DNA of 34,596 nt, from NCBI GenBank assembly GCA_029260795.1, contig JAJDCO010000140.1, positions 1 through 34,596 of the forward strand, read 5' to 3'. Shown here piece by piece: positions 15,628-25,500 of the stretch (the first letter of the stretch is position 1; every line of letters begins with the position of its first letter). Source of the stretch: Planctomycetota bacterium (GTDB lineage: Bacteria > Planctomycetota > OFTM77). Below the pieces are notes generated by a model. The model ran no database searches and was not told where the DNA came from. It was given only the letters and a program-made list of their open reading frames with translations. A program made the position numbers and the translations under genes.

Positions 15628-16173
15628 ATGTTTCAGAGGGCCTTCGACGACGACCTCGCCTTGCGCCTGCTCGAAGAGCGGAACACCCTTGAGCTATTCG
15701 AGATCGTCCGTGAGAATCGCGAGCACATCCACTCCTGGATGACCTGGGTTCCGACCGAATGGACCATGACCTCTGCCGGTCAGATCATTCGAGCGGCGCG
15801 CGAGCGCTTCGCGTCCAACAACGGCTTCTGGTCGGGCATCTTCTTTCGAGAGCGCCTGTGCGGCTGCGTGATCCTCAACCAGGTGGACTGGCCTCATCGC
15901 TCCGGAGACATCGGCTACTGGCTGATCCGTGAAGAGCAAGGTCACGGTCTCGTCACGCGATCTTGCCGCGCCCTCGTCGACTACTGCTTCGAGGAGCTGC
16001 AGCTCCATCGGATCGAGATCCGGGTGGCTACCGAGAATGCCCGGAGCCGATCCGTGCCGGAGCGCCTCGGCTTTCGATTGGACGGAGTTCTCCGCCAAGC
16101 CAATCGGCTGCACGATCGTTACGTGGACCTGGCGGTCTACTCGATGCTGGCTCCGGAGTGGAAGGACGGCTGA
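15628..16173 (+). CDS. RimL-like GNAT N-acetyltransferase
   Basis: 181 residues. GGAG (15618-15621) lies six bases before the ATG. The sequence opens 'LRLLEERNTLELFEIVRENREHIHSWM' (given in part: LELFEIVRENREHIHSWM), typical of RimL/YdaF-type ribosomal-protein serine acetyltransferases. It continues with GDIGYWLIREEQGHGLVTR, the acetyl-CoA pyrophosphate loop where the usual Q/RxxGxG/A reads EQGHGL, and HRIEIRVATENARSRSVPERLGF. The family acetylates protein N-termini or small-molecule amines; the specific substrate is unknown. A 6-bp hairpin at 16172-16187 overlaps the stop. Confidence 0.85.
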   Translation: MFQRAFDDDLALRLLEERNTLELFEIVRENREHIHSWMTWVPTEWTMTSAGQIIRAARERFASNNGFWSGIFFRERLCGCVILNQVDWPHRSGDIGYWLIREEQGHGLVTRSCRALVDYCFEELQLHRIEIRVATENARSRSVPERLGFRLDGVLRQANRLHDRYVDLAVYSMLAPEWKDG

Positions 16174-16187
16174 GCGGCTCTCCGCTC
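16172..16187. terminator. Weak hairpin between convergent genes
   Basis: GAGCGG-CTCT-CCGCTC, a 6-bp stem overlapping the stop codon of the acetyltransferase gene and followed by TCT. The convergent gap 16174-16279 holds nothing else recognisable. Confidence 0.3.
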
Positions 16188-16279
16188 TCTCCGCCTGAGC
16201 CGACGGGTCGTGCGATCATCGCGCCCTCGTCGACGTCGACAGAACACTCGCGGGCCGCACGCCGTCCGCAGCTCCGGTA

Positions 16280-17416
16280 TCACTCCAACACACGATCGAT
16301 CAGGCTCGGGATCCGGGCGACGCTCGAAGTGCCACGCGTCTGCGTGAGAAACACCACGACGCGATCGCGGCTGGGATCGGCCCAGGCAATCGTGCCGTCC
16401 GAGCCCGTGTGGCCGAAGCTCCACGTGCCCGGTCGAGCGGAAGAGAAGAGCTGCCAATGGAATCCATACGCCAAGAACGGGCTGGCCCGACTCTGAAGAC
16501 TGGCAGCGCGCGCGGCTTGGCGGAGGTCATTCGAGACACCCACGCCACGCTCGGCGTCTCTCTCGAGCCAAGCGCCCAAGAGCTTCGCGACATCCGCTGC
16601 GCTGGCGAAGAGTCCGCCGCTGGCCCGAAGCCACGGGACCAGTCGCGTCTGCGATCGATCCCAATAGCGGGCCACGCCGGCCTCGGTCACCTGGTAGGTC
16701 GGCACGATGCGCTGGGCGAGAGGATCCTCGGCCGCCCACTCGGACAAGGTCTCTTCGAGACCCTGCGGCGCAAGCAGCCGTTCGGCGAGGAGGAGCTCCA
16801 AGGGCTTGCCACACACCTCGGCGACCAAGGCGCCGAGGACGATCGTGCTCGCGTCCGAATAGACGAACACCGTGCCCGGAACTCGCCGAGGTCCCACCCG
16901 ACCAATGGCATCCGCCAGCTCGCGCAGTGAGCCATACTCGACGAGATCCCCCGGGTATCCCGGCTGATCGAAGCCGGCGGTCTGCTGCAGCAGGTGCCGC
17001 GGCGTGATCGTGCGGGCGGTGTCATGATCGAAGGTTGGCAACCAGCGCGTGATCGGCTCGTCGAGCGAAAGGGCTCCTTCCGTGATGAGCTGCAGCGCGA
17101 GCGTCGCGATGTAGGGCTTGGTCAGGGAGCGCAGCCGGCAGATCGCACCCGGCTCCCAGGCGACGCCGCCTTCCCGGTCGCTCCACCCGACCGCATCGTG
17201 CAAGAGTAGCTGGCCTCGCTCGATGATCAGCAGCTCGCAGCCGACCGGATCCTCTTCGGCAACCCAGAGCGCGAGCTCCTTCAAGATCGTCTCGCGCCGT
17301 TCGCCGTCCAAGCTCCCCGCCGGAGCACGCGACAGCGTGGACGGAACGTCCGGCGCCGGAGCTCGACACGACAGGGCGAGAGTCGCGAGGCTCCACAGCA
17401 GCAAGATTCGGTACAC
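16280..17416 (-). CDS. Class C beta-lactamase-like serine hydrolase, lipoprotein
   Basis: 378 residues from a GTG at 17416-17414 with AAAGGA eight bases ahead; the long open frame upstream has no protein-like features. Residues 1-17 form a lipoprotein signal (VYRILLLWSLATLALSC) with lipobox LALSC and Cys17 as the acylation site. The beta-lactamase/penicillin-binding fold shows SLTK (97-100) with nucleophile Ser97, YSD (186-188) in the YxN position, and HTG (336-338) in the KTG position. This pattern fits the broad beta-lactamase-related esterase/peptidase group rather than a resistance enzyme. The location is probably periplasmic, anchored to a membrane. The substrate is unknown. Confidence 0.87.
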   Translation of the reverse strand: MYRILLLWSLATLALSCRAPAPDVPSTLSRAPAGSLDGERRETILKELALWVAEEDPVGCELLIIERGQLLLHDAVGWSDREGGVAWEPGAICRLRSLTKPYIATLALQLITEGALSLDEPITRWLPTFDHDTARTITPRHLLQQTAGFDQPGYPGDLVEYGSLRELADAIGRVGPRRVPGTVFVYSDASTIVLGALVAEVCGKPLELLLAERLLAPQGLEETLSEWAAEDPLAQRIVPTYQVTEAGVARYWDRSQTRLVPWLRASGGLFASAADVAKLLGAWLERDAERGVGVSNDLRQAARAASLQSRASPFLAYGFHWQLFSSARPGTWSFGHTGSDGTIAWADPSRDRVVVFLTQTRGTSSVARIPSLIDRVLE

Positions 17417-17635
17417 AGCGTCCGTCCTTTCCGAAGGGGCCAAGACTCTCGTGACGGTACGCGTTGAGACGAGACGATGCAACGAACGTGGAGTACTAGA
17501 TCGTTGTCGCCAGCCCGATCTGAGAGCAGACTCGATACACGATCGACATCGCCTTCCCGCCTCGCCGCGGCGAGGCGGGAGAGATGCGAGCATCCAGGAC
17601 GTACGAACGATTGAGGGTTGCCGGGAGCCAACGCC
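17417..17635. promoter_or_regulatory. Divergent intergenic region with a perfect 26-bp palindrome
   Basis: 219 bases between divergent starts. At 17555-17580 there is a perfect dyad with arms TCCCGCCTCGCCG and CGGCGAGGCGGGA and no spacer. It lies 56 bases before the ATG at 17636 and 139 bases from the GTG at 17416. It may be an operator for a dimeric repressor or an RNA hairpin; no promoter boxes were recognised. Confidence 0.45.
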
Positions 17636-18829
17636 ATGAGATCGCGCCTGCTCGGAGTCCTGCTCACCGGAGCTGTGTTGACCCTGGCGATCCTGGCCGT
17701 GACAAGATCGACAACTCCACCCGACCCCGTCGACAACTTGCCAGCCGACACTCCGTCCACGACCTGGTCGACCAACGTCCAAGAAGGGACATCGGTGTTG
17801 GAGGCCGCCCAGCCCACCACGGATCCGGCTGTCCTGGACCCTGAGCCGTCACAAGAGCCTCCACTGGCGGTCGAGCTCCCGGCCGACCTCCTGGTCTGCA
17901 ACACCGAAGGAGAGGTTGCGCGCCGCTTGAGGGAGCCCTCCGCGATGCTCGAACACGAGTGGGAAGCTCTACGCAATCTCGACTGGGAGACGACGCCCGA
18001 GTGTTGCGAGCTGACGCGCCTCGGTCTCGAGACCCGAGATGCGGAGCTCGTCAAGCAGATCATCAACGCAGAGGAACGACGCATCTCGCGGGGGAATCAC
18101 CTCTGCGAACAAATCGCCGCGACGCTGGAGTCCTTACTGCTCGAAGGCACGTGGGATCCGCAGACGACGAATGATCTGGCTGCGTTGCTCACGAGAAACG
18201 CTCCAGGCTCTGAGCGGCGCGTGCTCGAAGCGCGTCCCGACTTGCTCCGAGCATTCGTCATGGCGGGCTCGCAGATCGGCGAGGAGCTGGCTCTGCGCGG
18301 GCTCCTCGAGACGGACGATCCGAAGGAGCGCAAGGGTTTCTTGATCACACTGCGATATGGCGAGGGGCACGTGACCGAGGAGCTGCCGCACATCGCGCTC
18401 GACCCGGCCGAGGATCCCAACTTCGTCGGCGCAGTGCTGATGACCTTGAGCGTCACGGACCAGGGCCAAGCGCGCAGCATCTCGCTGTTCCAAGAGCTGT
18501 TTCTCGATGCCAGACGGAGCGACATCGCAGAACGGATTCCATCTCGAGAGATCGAAGACGCCTTCTGGAATACGGTGGCCGCCACGACCCACGAGAATGG
18601 TGCGAGCAGAACACGGGACGTCATCGACTTGGCAGTCCAGGTCTCGCGGGCAGGTGGCCCGGGAGCCGGCGAGGTCCTCGCGGTTCTCGAGAAGTTGCTC
18701 ACCAAGAATGACTCCCGCAACCTCCAAGACCTTCGCGAGGAAGTGCGCCTCGCTGCGGCCTCGTTCGAGGGAGAAGAGGACGCACTCGCGCGAAGGTGGC
18801 GAGCCCTCGCGGAGAAGTCGCCTCGATAG
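17636..18829 (+). CDS. Membrane-anchored or secreted protein of unknown function, possible alpha-solenoid
   Basis: 397 residues. The ATG at 17636 follows GGGAG (17623-17627) by eight bases; a TTG 18 bases upstream is less likely. Residues about 3-23 (SRLLGVLLTGAVLTLAILAV) are one hydrophobic segment, either a signal peptide or an anchor. Residues about 25-75 are a Pro/Thr-rich low-complexity linker. The remainder is largely helical with HEAT-like spacing, for example GEELALRGLLETDDPKERKG and NFVGAVLMTLSVTDQGQARS. A few Cys occur (LLVCNTE, PECCEL, NHLCEQ). No family is recognised. It is divergent from the beta-lactamase-like gene and is followed by a 233-base gap in which I see nothing. Confidence 0.75.
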   Translation: MRSRLLGVLLTGAVLTLAILAVTRSTTPPDPVDNLPADTPSTTWSTNVQEGTSVLEAAQPTTDPAVLDPEPSQEPPLAVELPADLLVCNTEGEVARRLREPSAMLEHEWEALRNLDWETTPECCELTRLGLETRDAELVKQIINAEERRISRGNHLCEQIAATLESLLLEGTWDPQTTNDLAALLTRNAPGSERRVLEARPDLLRAFVMAGSQIGEELALRGLLETDDPKERKGFLITLRYGEGHVTEELPHIALDPAEDPNFVGAVLMTLSVTDQGQARSISLFQELFLDARRSDIAERIPSREIEDAFWNTVAATTHENGASRTRDVIDLAVQVSRAGGPGAGEVLAVLEKLLTKNDSRNLQDLREEVRLAAASFEGEEDALARRWRALAEKSPR

Positions 18830-19062
18830 TCGGAGATCGGGCTCCCCACTCGTCCTCGAAAGCCTCTTCGGCATCGACTGGCTGAAAGCGCCCCTGGCGA
18901 CGAACAGAGCGCTCGGAAGCCAGCCCACCCAAAGCACCCTCCCGCCCCGTTCAGTTCTCACGGCGGTCGTGGTATGGTTCCGGTCCTCTCGGCGGTCCCT
19001 GCATCGGTTTCTGGGTCGCCATGTTCTTGGTCATCCGCCTGCCGACCGTGAAAGGACCGCCG

Positions 19063-20979
19063 ATGGATTCGAAGGACGTTCGGACGTCATCCACGCGCAG
19101 CCCCGAGCTGACCCCGCGCGTGCTCGTGATGGGCCTGATCCTCTCGGTGGTGATGGGCGCCGCCAACGTCTACATCGGGCTCAAGGTCGGGTTGACGGTC
19201 TCGGCCTCGATCCCGGCGGCGGTGATGGCGATGCTCGTGTTCCGGTACCTGTTCCGGAGCGTGAGCATCCTCGAGGCGAATCAGGTGCAGACCTGCGCCT
19301 CGGCCGGCGAGTCGTTGGCGGCCGGGATTATCTTCACGATGCCGGCGCTGATCCTCATCGGCTACTGGACCGAGTTCGACATGCTGACGGTGACGGTGAT
19401 CGCCTTCACCGGCGGTCTGCTCGGGATCTTGTTCATGATCCCGATGCGGCGCGTCTTCATCGTCGACAACAAGGACCTGCCCTACCCCGAGGGAATCGCG
19501 TGCGCGGCCGTATTGAAGGCGGGTGTGCAGGACGAGAGCTCCGAGCGAGGCGCTGGAATCGCGCTGGTGGTCGGTGCGCTCTTTGGCGGGATCTTCAAGT
19601 TCTGCGTCGACTTCTTCAACGTGATCCAAGGCAAGCTCGAGGTCGCCCGGGAGATGGGTGGCCGGATCTTCTACTACGGCTCGGACATCTCGCCGATGCT
19701 GGTCGGCGTCGGCTTCATCGTGCGACTGAACGTGGCGGCGCTGATCTTCATCGGCGGCGCGATCGGCTGGCTGATCGGGATTCCGATCCTGGGAACCGAA
19801 GGCGTCACGGAGGCCACGGCGGTCAAAGGCGCCGGCGAGCTCTGGAGCACGCAGGTCCGGTACTTGGGCGTCGGCGCGATGGTGGTCGGTGGCATCAGCT
19901 CCATCTTCGCGGTACGCCATGGTCTGGTCCAAGCCGTCCGCGAGCTGCGCGGTGGCGCAGGCACCAAGGCGGCCCAAGACGCAGCGGACGGAGTCGACCT
20001 TCCATCGAAGGTCATCGTCGGGCTGATCGCGCTCTGCGTCCTGCTGATCCTCGTGATCTATCAGCACTTCATCGGTCACCTGTCCCTCACCCTCCTGTCG
20101 GTGGTGGCGATGATCGTGATGGCGTTCTTCTTCACGGCCGTCGCGAGCTACATCGTCGGTATCGTCGGAAACACCAACAGCCCGGTCTCGGGCATGACGA
20201 TCACGACCGTGCTCGTCACGGCCGGCATGATCTACCTGTTCGGCTTCACGGGCATGGAGGGCATGGTCGCCACGCTCGGAGTCGCCGCGGTCGTCTGCTG
20301 CGTCGCCTGCACCAGCGGTGACGTCTGCAATGATCTGAAGACCGGTCACCTGGTGGGCGCCACACCCCGCAAGCAGCAGATCATGCAGATCCTGGGTGTC
20401 TTCGTGGCATCCTTCGCGATGGCGCCGATCTTGAACCTGTTGCACGAGAACACGCCCGGCGGCATCGGCGGTGAAGAGCTCTCCGCCCCGCAGGCCCAGC
20501 TCTTCGCCAACCTCGCCAAGGGATTCTTCTCGAGCGAGGAAGGCACCGACCTCCCCTGGAACCTGGTCGGCATCGGCGTCGCGATCGGTGTCCTCATCCT
20601 GATCATCGACAGCTGGCTCAAGCGCTCGCAGACGACTTTCCGCGCTCACCTGATGCCGATCGCGGTCGGGATCTACCTGCCCTTCGCCATCGCGACGCCC
20701 ATCTTGATCGGCGGCTTGATTGCGCACTTCTACATCAAGCGCGCTCCCAAGGATGCCGACGACCACAAGCTCCTGCACCGCGGCGTCCTGTTCTCCTCCG
20801 GCTTGATCGCTGGCGAGGCGCTGATGGCCGTCGCCATCGCGGGATTGGCGGCACTCCAGGTGGAGTCCCTCGATCCTGGAATGGGAGAGGGCGTCGCGGC
20901 CGCGGTCACTCTGGCGGCATCCGCTGGCGTGCTGCTCCTCTTCCTCAAGATGTCGAAGCCGGAGTCCGGCGCGTCCTGA
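19063..20979 (+). CDS. OPT-family oligopeptide/metal-chelate transporter
   Basis: 638 residues from the ATG at 19063, preceded by AAAGGA at spacing six; an ATG 42 bases upstream lacks this. About 14-16 hydrophobic helices span the chain. Family motifs: MGAANVYIGLKVGLTVSAS near the N-terminus, NQVQTCASAGESLAAGIIFT followed by MPALILIGYW, and DLPYPEGIACAAVLKAG. These are the OPT/YSL-type signatures. The family imports peptides or metal-chelate complexes with the proton gradient across the inner membrane; the substrate of bacterial members is mostly undefined. It ends at a bidirectional hairpin shared with the convergent gene. Confidence 0.93.
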   Translation: MDSKDVRTSSTRSPELTPRVLVMGLILSVVMGAANVYIGLKVGLTVSASIPAAVMAMLVFRYLFRSVSILEANQVQTCASAGESLAAGIIFTMPALILIGYWTEFDMLTVTVIAFTGGLLGILFMIPMRRVFIVDNKDLPYPEGIACAAVLKAGVQDESSERGAGIALVVGALFGGIFKFCVDFFNVIQGKLEVAREMGGRIFYYGSDISPMLVGVGFIVRLNVAALIFIGGAIGWLIGIPILGTEGVTEATAVKGAGELWSTQVRYLGVGAMVVGGISSIFAVRHGLVQAVRELRGGAGTKAAQDAADGVDLPSKVIVGLIALCVLLILVIYQHFIGHLSLTLLSVVAMIVMAFFFTAVASYIVGIVGNTNSPVSGMTITTVLVTAGMIYLFGFTGMEGMVATLGVAAVVCCVACTSGDVCNDLKTGHLVGATPRKQQIMQILGVFVASFAMAPILNLLHENTPGGIGGEELSAPQAQLFANLAKGFFSSEEGTDLPWNLVGIGVAIGVLILIIDSWLKRSQTTFRAHLMPIAVGIYLPFAIATPILIGGLIAHFYIKRAPKDADDHKLLHRGVLFSSGLIAGEALMAVAIAGLAALQVESLDPGMGEGVAAAVTLAASAGVLLLFLKMSKPESGAS

Positions 20980-20984
20980 GGCGG

Positions 20985-21008
20985 GAGGCGTCCTTAGCGG
21001 GACGCCTC
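20985..21008. terminator. Bidirectional hairpin between convergent genes
   Basis: A 9-bp perfect stem GAGGCGTCC/GGACGCCTC with a 6-base loop, six bases after the transporter stop. The TAA of the convergent gene (20996-20994) lies in the loop, so the right arm encodes that protein's last residues. It serves both directions in principle; U-tracts are lacking. Confidence 0.6.
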
Positions 21009-21365
21009 GTCGTCAAACGAGAACCCGAGGAACTCGAGCGACTTCGCCTCCCGGACACGATCGCCCGGGAGGCTGGTCTGCTCGTCGATGTCGAAGGCTT
21101 CCAGCCAGTCTCCCGTCAAACGCAGGTGCACGCGGCGCTCCTCGCCGCTGGCGCGCCAACGCGCTCGCACGACGTCGCCATCGAACAGGGGCCGATCGTT
21201 CTTATCTCGAATCTCGAGGAACGCGTCGCGCTCTTCGTGATCGATGGGCGTGCCCGTCCACCAAAAGAGATCCTTGGAGTAGTACGGGCCGCCGTTGACC
21301 TCGCGCTGGTAGCCGACGATGCGGTTGCCGATTCGGAGTCGGAAGCGGAGCTTGCCGAGGCCCAC
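20994..21365 (-). CDS. Small protein of unknown function with YopX-like segment
   Basis: 123 residues from a GTG at 21365-21363 with GGAGG (21375-21371) five bases before it; this Shine-Dalgarno overlaps the stop of the aldo/keto reductase gene, so the two are very probably cotranscribed. The chain is soluble and beta-rich in appearance: KLRFRLRIGNRIVGYQREVN, WWTGTPIDHEERDAF, then LEIRDKNDRPLFDGDVVRAR, which resembles the 'D.ng..iyeGDIV' strand pair of YopX-like proteins. That resemblance is short and may be chance. No catalytic motif is seen. Confidence 0.75.
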   Translation of the reverse strand: MGLGKLRFRLRIGNRIVGYQREVNGGPYYSKDLFWWTGTPIDHEERDAFLEIRDKNDRPLFDGDVVRARWRASGEERRVHLRLTGDWLEAFDIDEQTSLPGDRVREAKSLEFLGFSFDDEASR

Positions 21366-21375
21366 CCTCGCCTCC

Positions 21376-22332
21376 TCAGCCGAAGTGCTTGTCGAGCCGC
21401 TTCGACAGCGCCTCGTCGATCGTGACCTCGCGCGCGCCCAGGTTCTCGTGCAGCTGCTCGAGGGAGGTGGCCCCGGTAATGACGCTCGAGATGCCAGGCT
21501 GAGCCGCAGCCCAAGCCAAGGCGAGCTGAGCCCGCGAGCAGCCGGCGGCCTCGGCCAGCCCCTTCAGCTCCCGGACTTTTTGGAGATGCTCGTCGGTGAG
21601 AAGCTGATCGCGCAGCCAATCGATCCGACCGAGCCGCGTATCTTCCGGGACACCGTCGTCGTACTTGCCCGTGAGGAGGCCCGACGCCAAGGGGCTCCAA
21701 ACGACCATTCCCATGCCACGCTCGATCGCGGCCGGTGCGACGTCCTCGTCGACGCGTTGTCGGAAGAGCAGACTGTACTGAGGTTGCTCCACCTGAGGGG
21801 CCACCAGCGATCGCCGATCGGCGACGGCGTGGGCTTGGCGCAGCTGATCGCCCGACCACTCGCTCGTTCCCCAGTAGAGCACCTTGCCCTGGTGCACCAG
21901 GTCGTCCATCGCTCGCACGGTCTCCTCGACCGGCGTCTCGGGATCGAAGCGGTGGCAGAAGTAGAGATCGAGGTAATCCGTGCCGATGCGGCGAAGGCTC
22001 TTCTCGACCGACTCCAGGATGTGCTTGCGCGACAGACCGCGGTCGTTCACGTCGTCGCTCATCGGCCAGAAGACCTTACTGGAGATGACGAGCTCATTGC
22101 GCGGCAGCTCGGAGAGCGCTTGGCCCATCACGGTCTCGCACTCGCCCTTGGCATAGACGTCGGCGATGTCGAAGAAGTTGACACCTTCGTCGAAAGCGGC
22201 TCGGATGATCGACCCGATCTTCGCCTGCTCGGTGACGCTGCCGCCATACGTCGTCCAGCCACCCAACGCAAAAGCGCTCACCTTGAGGCCGCATTCGCCG
22301 AGGCGGCGATACTCCATCGACTCCGAGCTCAT
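21376..22332 (-). CDS. Aldo/keto reductase
   Basis: 318 residues, the normal length for the family. The ATG at 22332 follows a GGAAGGA stretch; a second Met six residues in is a possible alternative. The catalytic tetrad is readable: Asp55 and Tyr60 in FFDIADVYAKG, Lys86 in VISSKVFWP, and His127 in LDLYFCHRFD. The NADPH-binding end VITGATSLEQLHENL is present near the C-terminus. The pattern is that of the Kv-beta/YghZ-like subgroup (yeast-type 'LG.tGL.VS....G.wt..G'). It is a cytosolic NADPH-dependent carbonyl reductase of unknown substrate, followed at ten bases by the small gene at 20994. Confidence 0.93.
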   Translation of the reverse strand: MSSESMEYRRLGECGLKVSAFALGGWTTYGGSVTEQAKIGSIIRAAFDEGVNFFDIADVYAKGECETVMGQALSELPRNELVISSKVFWPMSDDVNDRGLSRKHILESVEKSLRRIGTDYLDLYFCHRFDPETPVEETVRAMDDLVHQGKVLYWGTSEWSGDQLRQAHAVADRRSLVAPQVEQPQYSLLFRQRVDEDVAPAAIERGMGMVVWSPLASGLLTGKYDDGVPEDTRLGRIDWLRDQLLTDEHLQKVRELKGLAEAAGCSRAQLALAWAAAQPGISSVITGATSLEQLHENLGAREVTIDEALSKRLDKHFG

Positions 22333-22452
22333 GATCGTCTTCCTTCCGCGAACGTGCGTCGGCCCACCGAGCCGCTCGCCCAGCGCACGACTCCGAGACG
22401 CGTTCTAACGCATGTCCTCGCCAGGCGAAAGACGGACGTCTCACGGCTCCCC

Positions 22453-22492
22453 GTGCTCTCCGTGGCTTCACTACCGAAATCACGGAGAGCAC
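22453..22492 (-). terminator. Long hairpin after the giant gene
   Basis: A perfect 12-bp inverted repeat GTGCTCTCCGTG/CACGGAGAGCAC with a 16-base loop, 21 bases beyond the stop of the giant gene. A second small stem lies just past it on the minus strand. There is no U-tract. It probably separates the giant gene from the aldo/keto reductase gene. Confidence 0.5.
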
Positions 22493-22513
22493 CGCCGTCG
22501 CGACGAAGACGTC

Positions 22514-25500
22514 TTACTCGAGGCGCTTCAGGAGCTCGCGCACGTCCTTGGCGACGTCTCCGAAGTGCTCGGGCCAGTCCTGGCGCAGGAGCTGCTCGAG
22601 GATCGGCTTCGCTTGCGCGCCCTCGCCTCCCGCGATCAAGCTGCGGGCCAGGCCGAGGTATCCGGTCGGCTCCTTCGAGCGAATGCGCGTCACCTCGCGC
22701 CAATGGTGAGCGGCCTGGTCGAAGTGCTCTTGCTGCTCTCGCTTTCCGGCCAAGAGCGCGTGTCCTTCCGACTCGTTCGGAATCAGCTCGACGACATTCG
22801 TGTACGCCCGCTCCGCCGCCTCGGGCCGCTCGAGCTTCGTCCAGCGGTCTCCCAAGTCGAGGAACAGCTCGAACTGCATCCGCGAGCCCGAAGCGACCTC
22901 CCAGAGTCGAGCCGCCGCCTGCTCCGCTCGCCCGGCTCCGTCGTAGGCCGCGATCAGTCGACGGGCGAGCTCGACGTCCTCGGGCGCGGCTTCCATGGCC
23001 TTTTCGAGCTGGACGATCGCCGGACCGAACTGCTTCCGATCCAGATACGCTTCACCGGCGGCTCGACGCACGATCGGATTCTCCAACCCCGTCTTCTCGA
23101 CCTCACGATCGAGCCCCGAAAGGTACTCCTCCAGATCCGAAGCGGTCGCGAGAACTCTCTGAAGCCGCTCGAGCGCTTTCTGCCGCTCGTTCCGACTTTG
23201 CGACCAGACCAAGATGGCCCCGGCAGCCGCATCGACCGCTGGCGCCGTCTGACCGAGCGCCGAGTAGGCCTCGATCTGGATGCCGTAGTAGCCGGCCAAG
23301 GTACCGTCGCTCGTTCCACGAGGGTCGTTGCCTCGGCGACGCAGGTTGATCGCCTCGTCGCTCAAGGCAATCGCCGGCTTCCAAAGCCTCACCTCGGCCG
23401 CCGTGGTCGCCAAGGCCGCCGCGACGGCCTCGGTCCAACGCTCCTCGGCTCGGAAGTGGGCTTCGGCTTCGTCGAGGGCGAGGCGAGCGGCTGCCGCCCC
23501 GTCGACGTGGAAGACAGCTCGAATCCACCAGCCCCGCACGTCGATGTCGTCCGGTCGATCCACGATCAACCGAGCCAGGATCGGCCGCGCGTCCTTCCAG
23601 CGACCGTCCTCCGAGAGGTAGCGCGCCAACAGTCTCCGCGCGTCGACGTCCAGGCCGCGGCGCTCGAGAGCCCGCATCAAGACGTCGATCGCGGCCGAAC
23701 GCTCGCTCAAGCTGTCCCAGAGATAGGCCGCGATGTACACGAGATGCGGCTCGGAGTCGGCGCGCTCCTCCGCGATCTCGAGCGCGACCGCCAGGAAGGC
23801 GCCTCGCTGCGCGCTCCAGAAGTAACGATCGCCATCGTGATAGACCCGGCGATTCCGATGAACGCGCGTTCGCAAAGCGGCTCGCAGCTCGTCGACGACG
23901 ATCGAGAGCGCGCGGCGCTCGAGGTCCCCTTCCGGGCTCGCGTCCTGGATCAGCTTGCCGAAGCGGTTCGCATCTCGACTCCAGAAGTCCATGTTTCGCC
24001 AGGCGAGCCAGCTCGGCTCGGATTCGGCACGCGTCACGAGGAAGCGGAGCGCCTCCTTCGCCGACACGACGCTTTGCAACGCGTCGGCGATCTGACGCAC
24101 TGCATCACGCACGTTGCGGTGCTGATACAAGCCCAGCGCGCGCGGGAGACGCCGGAACGCGAACTCGAGGAGATCCCGGCCGGGCTGCTCTCGGTCGATC
24201 TTCTCGTGCGTCAGGATCGCGATCTGCGAGTAGAAGGTCACCAAGCGTTCCGCGTGGTCCTCGTTCGAGCGCCGCTCGAGGGCCGCCCAAAGCGAGTCTC
24301 GCACGGCCTCGTAGAGCCCTTCTCCCGATCCCAGTGACACGGAGCCACCCGCGCGCAGCGCTTGCTGATAGACCCCGTAGAGTCCTTCGATGGCGGCATG
24401 ACGCCGGGCGTCTTGCGTGGCGAGCTCCCGCTCGAGGAGCCACAGGTCCTCGGCGGCGGTGAACCGGCCCATCTGGCACAGGTAGCTCGAGAGGTTGCTT
24501 CGCGCACCATCCAGCTCGACCGACAGCCGACGCTCGTGCAAGGCGCGATAGCCGTCGATCGCACCGCTCAGCACCCGCACGGCTTCCTCTCGCCGCTCGG
24601 CGCTCCAACCCAGGCGCGCTCGCTCGACGGCGACCCGCACTCGCTCCGTGCTCCCGACCTCGCAGGCGCTCTGGATCTCGCCCAGGTGCCCCAGGATCGT
24701 GTCCACCAGCTCCGGATGCTTCGTCGACGTCCCGAGCGTCGCCAAGAGCTGCGCCATCGCGACTCGCTCGCTCGGCTCCCAGCTGGCCTGCATCGCCGTC
24801 GACATCGACTGGCGCAGGCGCTCGGCGAACTCCTCCGTTCCGCTCGCCTGCTGCGTTCCTCGCCACGACGTCACGATCGTCAGCAGCTGCAGGGCGCGCT
24901 GGTCGATCGAGGTCGCCTCGACCGTGAGAGCATCGACCTCGTCCAACAGGAGATCGAGCACGGCCTCGTCATGGATCAGATCGAGGACCTGTCGGAACTG
25001 ATCCAGGAATGAGTAGACACTCATCGGGGTCGCCCCCGTCACGCCCCGCGCCACCGCCGTGAGCAGGCGATGGTCCTTGGTCGCCTGGTAGTATTGGCGC
25101 AGCGCCCACACGTGCTGCTGCGGATTGGTCGCCTGCGAGAAGATCGCTTCCAGTCGGAGAGGGATCGTCGCGTCGAGCTCCTCCGGGACGCCGTCACCCG
25201 ACCGCTGGTAGTGCGGCAGCTCGCCTTGCAGCTCGCGCCGCAAGGTCCACTCGTCCCGGGACGCGTAGAACTTCAGGAGCGCGGTCCGCTCTCCCACCCG
25301 ATCGGCCAACGCCACTCGCCAACCGGCGAGGAGACGGTAGTCCTCGGGTGCGAGCTCGTCTCGTGCCTCCACTGTGTCGAGGATCTCGATCGCCTTCTCG
25401 AGCTCACCGTCCTCGACCAGCAATCGCGACAGCAGACGGCCCCACGGCAGCCCGTCGAAGCGCTCGCCGTTCGCGTACCAGCTTCGAAGCGCTTCGGTGA

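Noticed and set aside
17417..17782. N-terminal extension of the beta-lactamase-like gene
   Set aside because: The extension would bury the lipoprotein signal and the Shine-Dalgarno and cover the divergent promoter region; it looks non-coding.
19087..20778. A 563-codon minus-strand frame across the OPT transporter gene
   Set aside because: The translation is dominated by Asp/His/Arg repeats typical of an antisense shadow; the plus-strand frame has clear OPT motifs.
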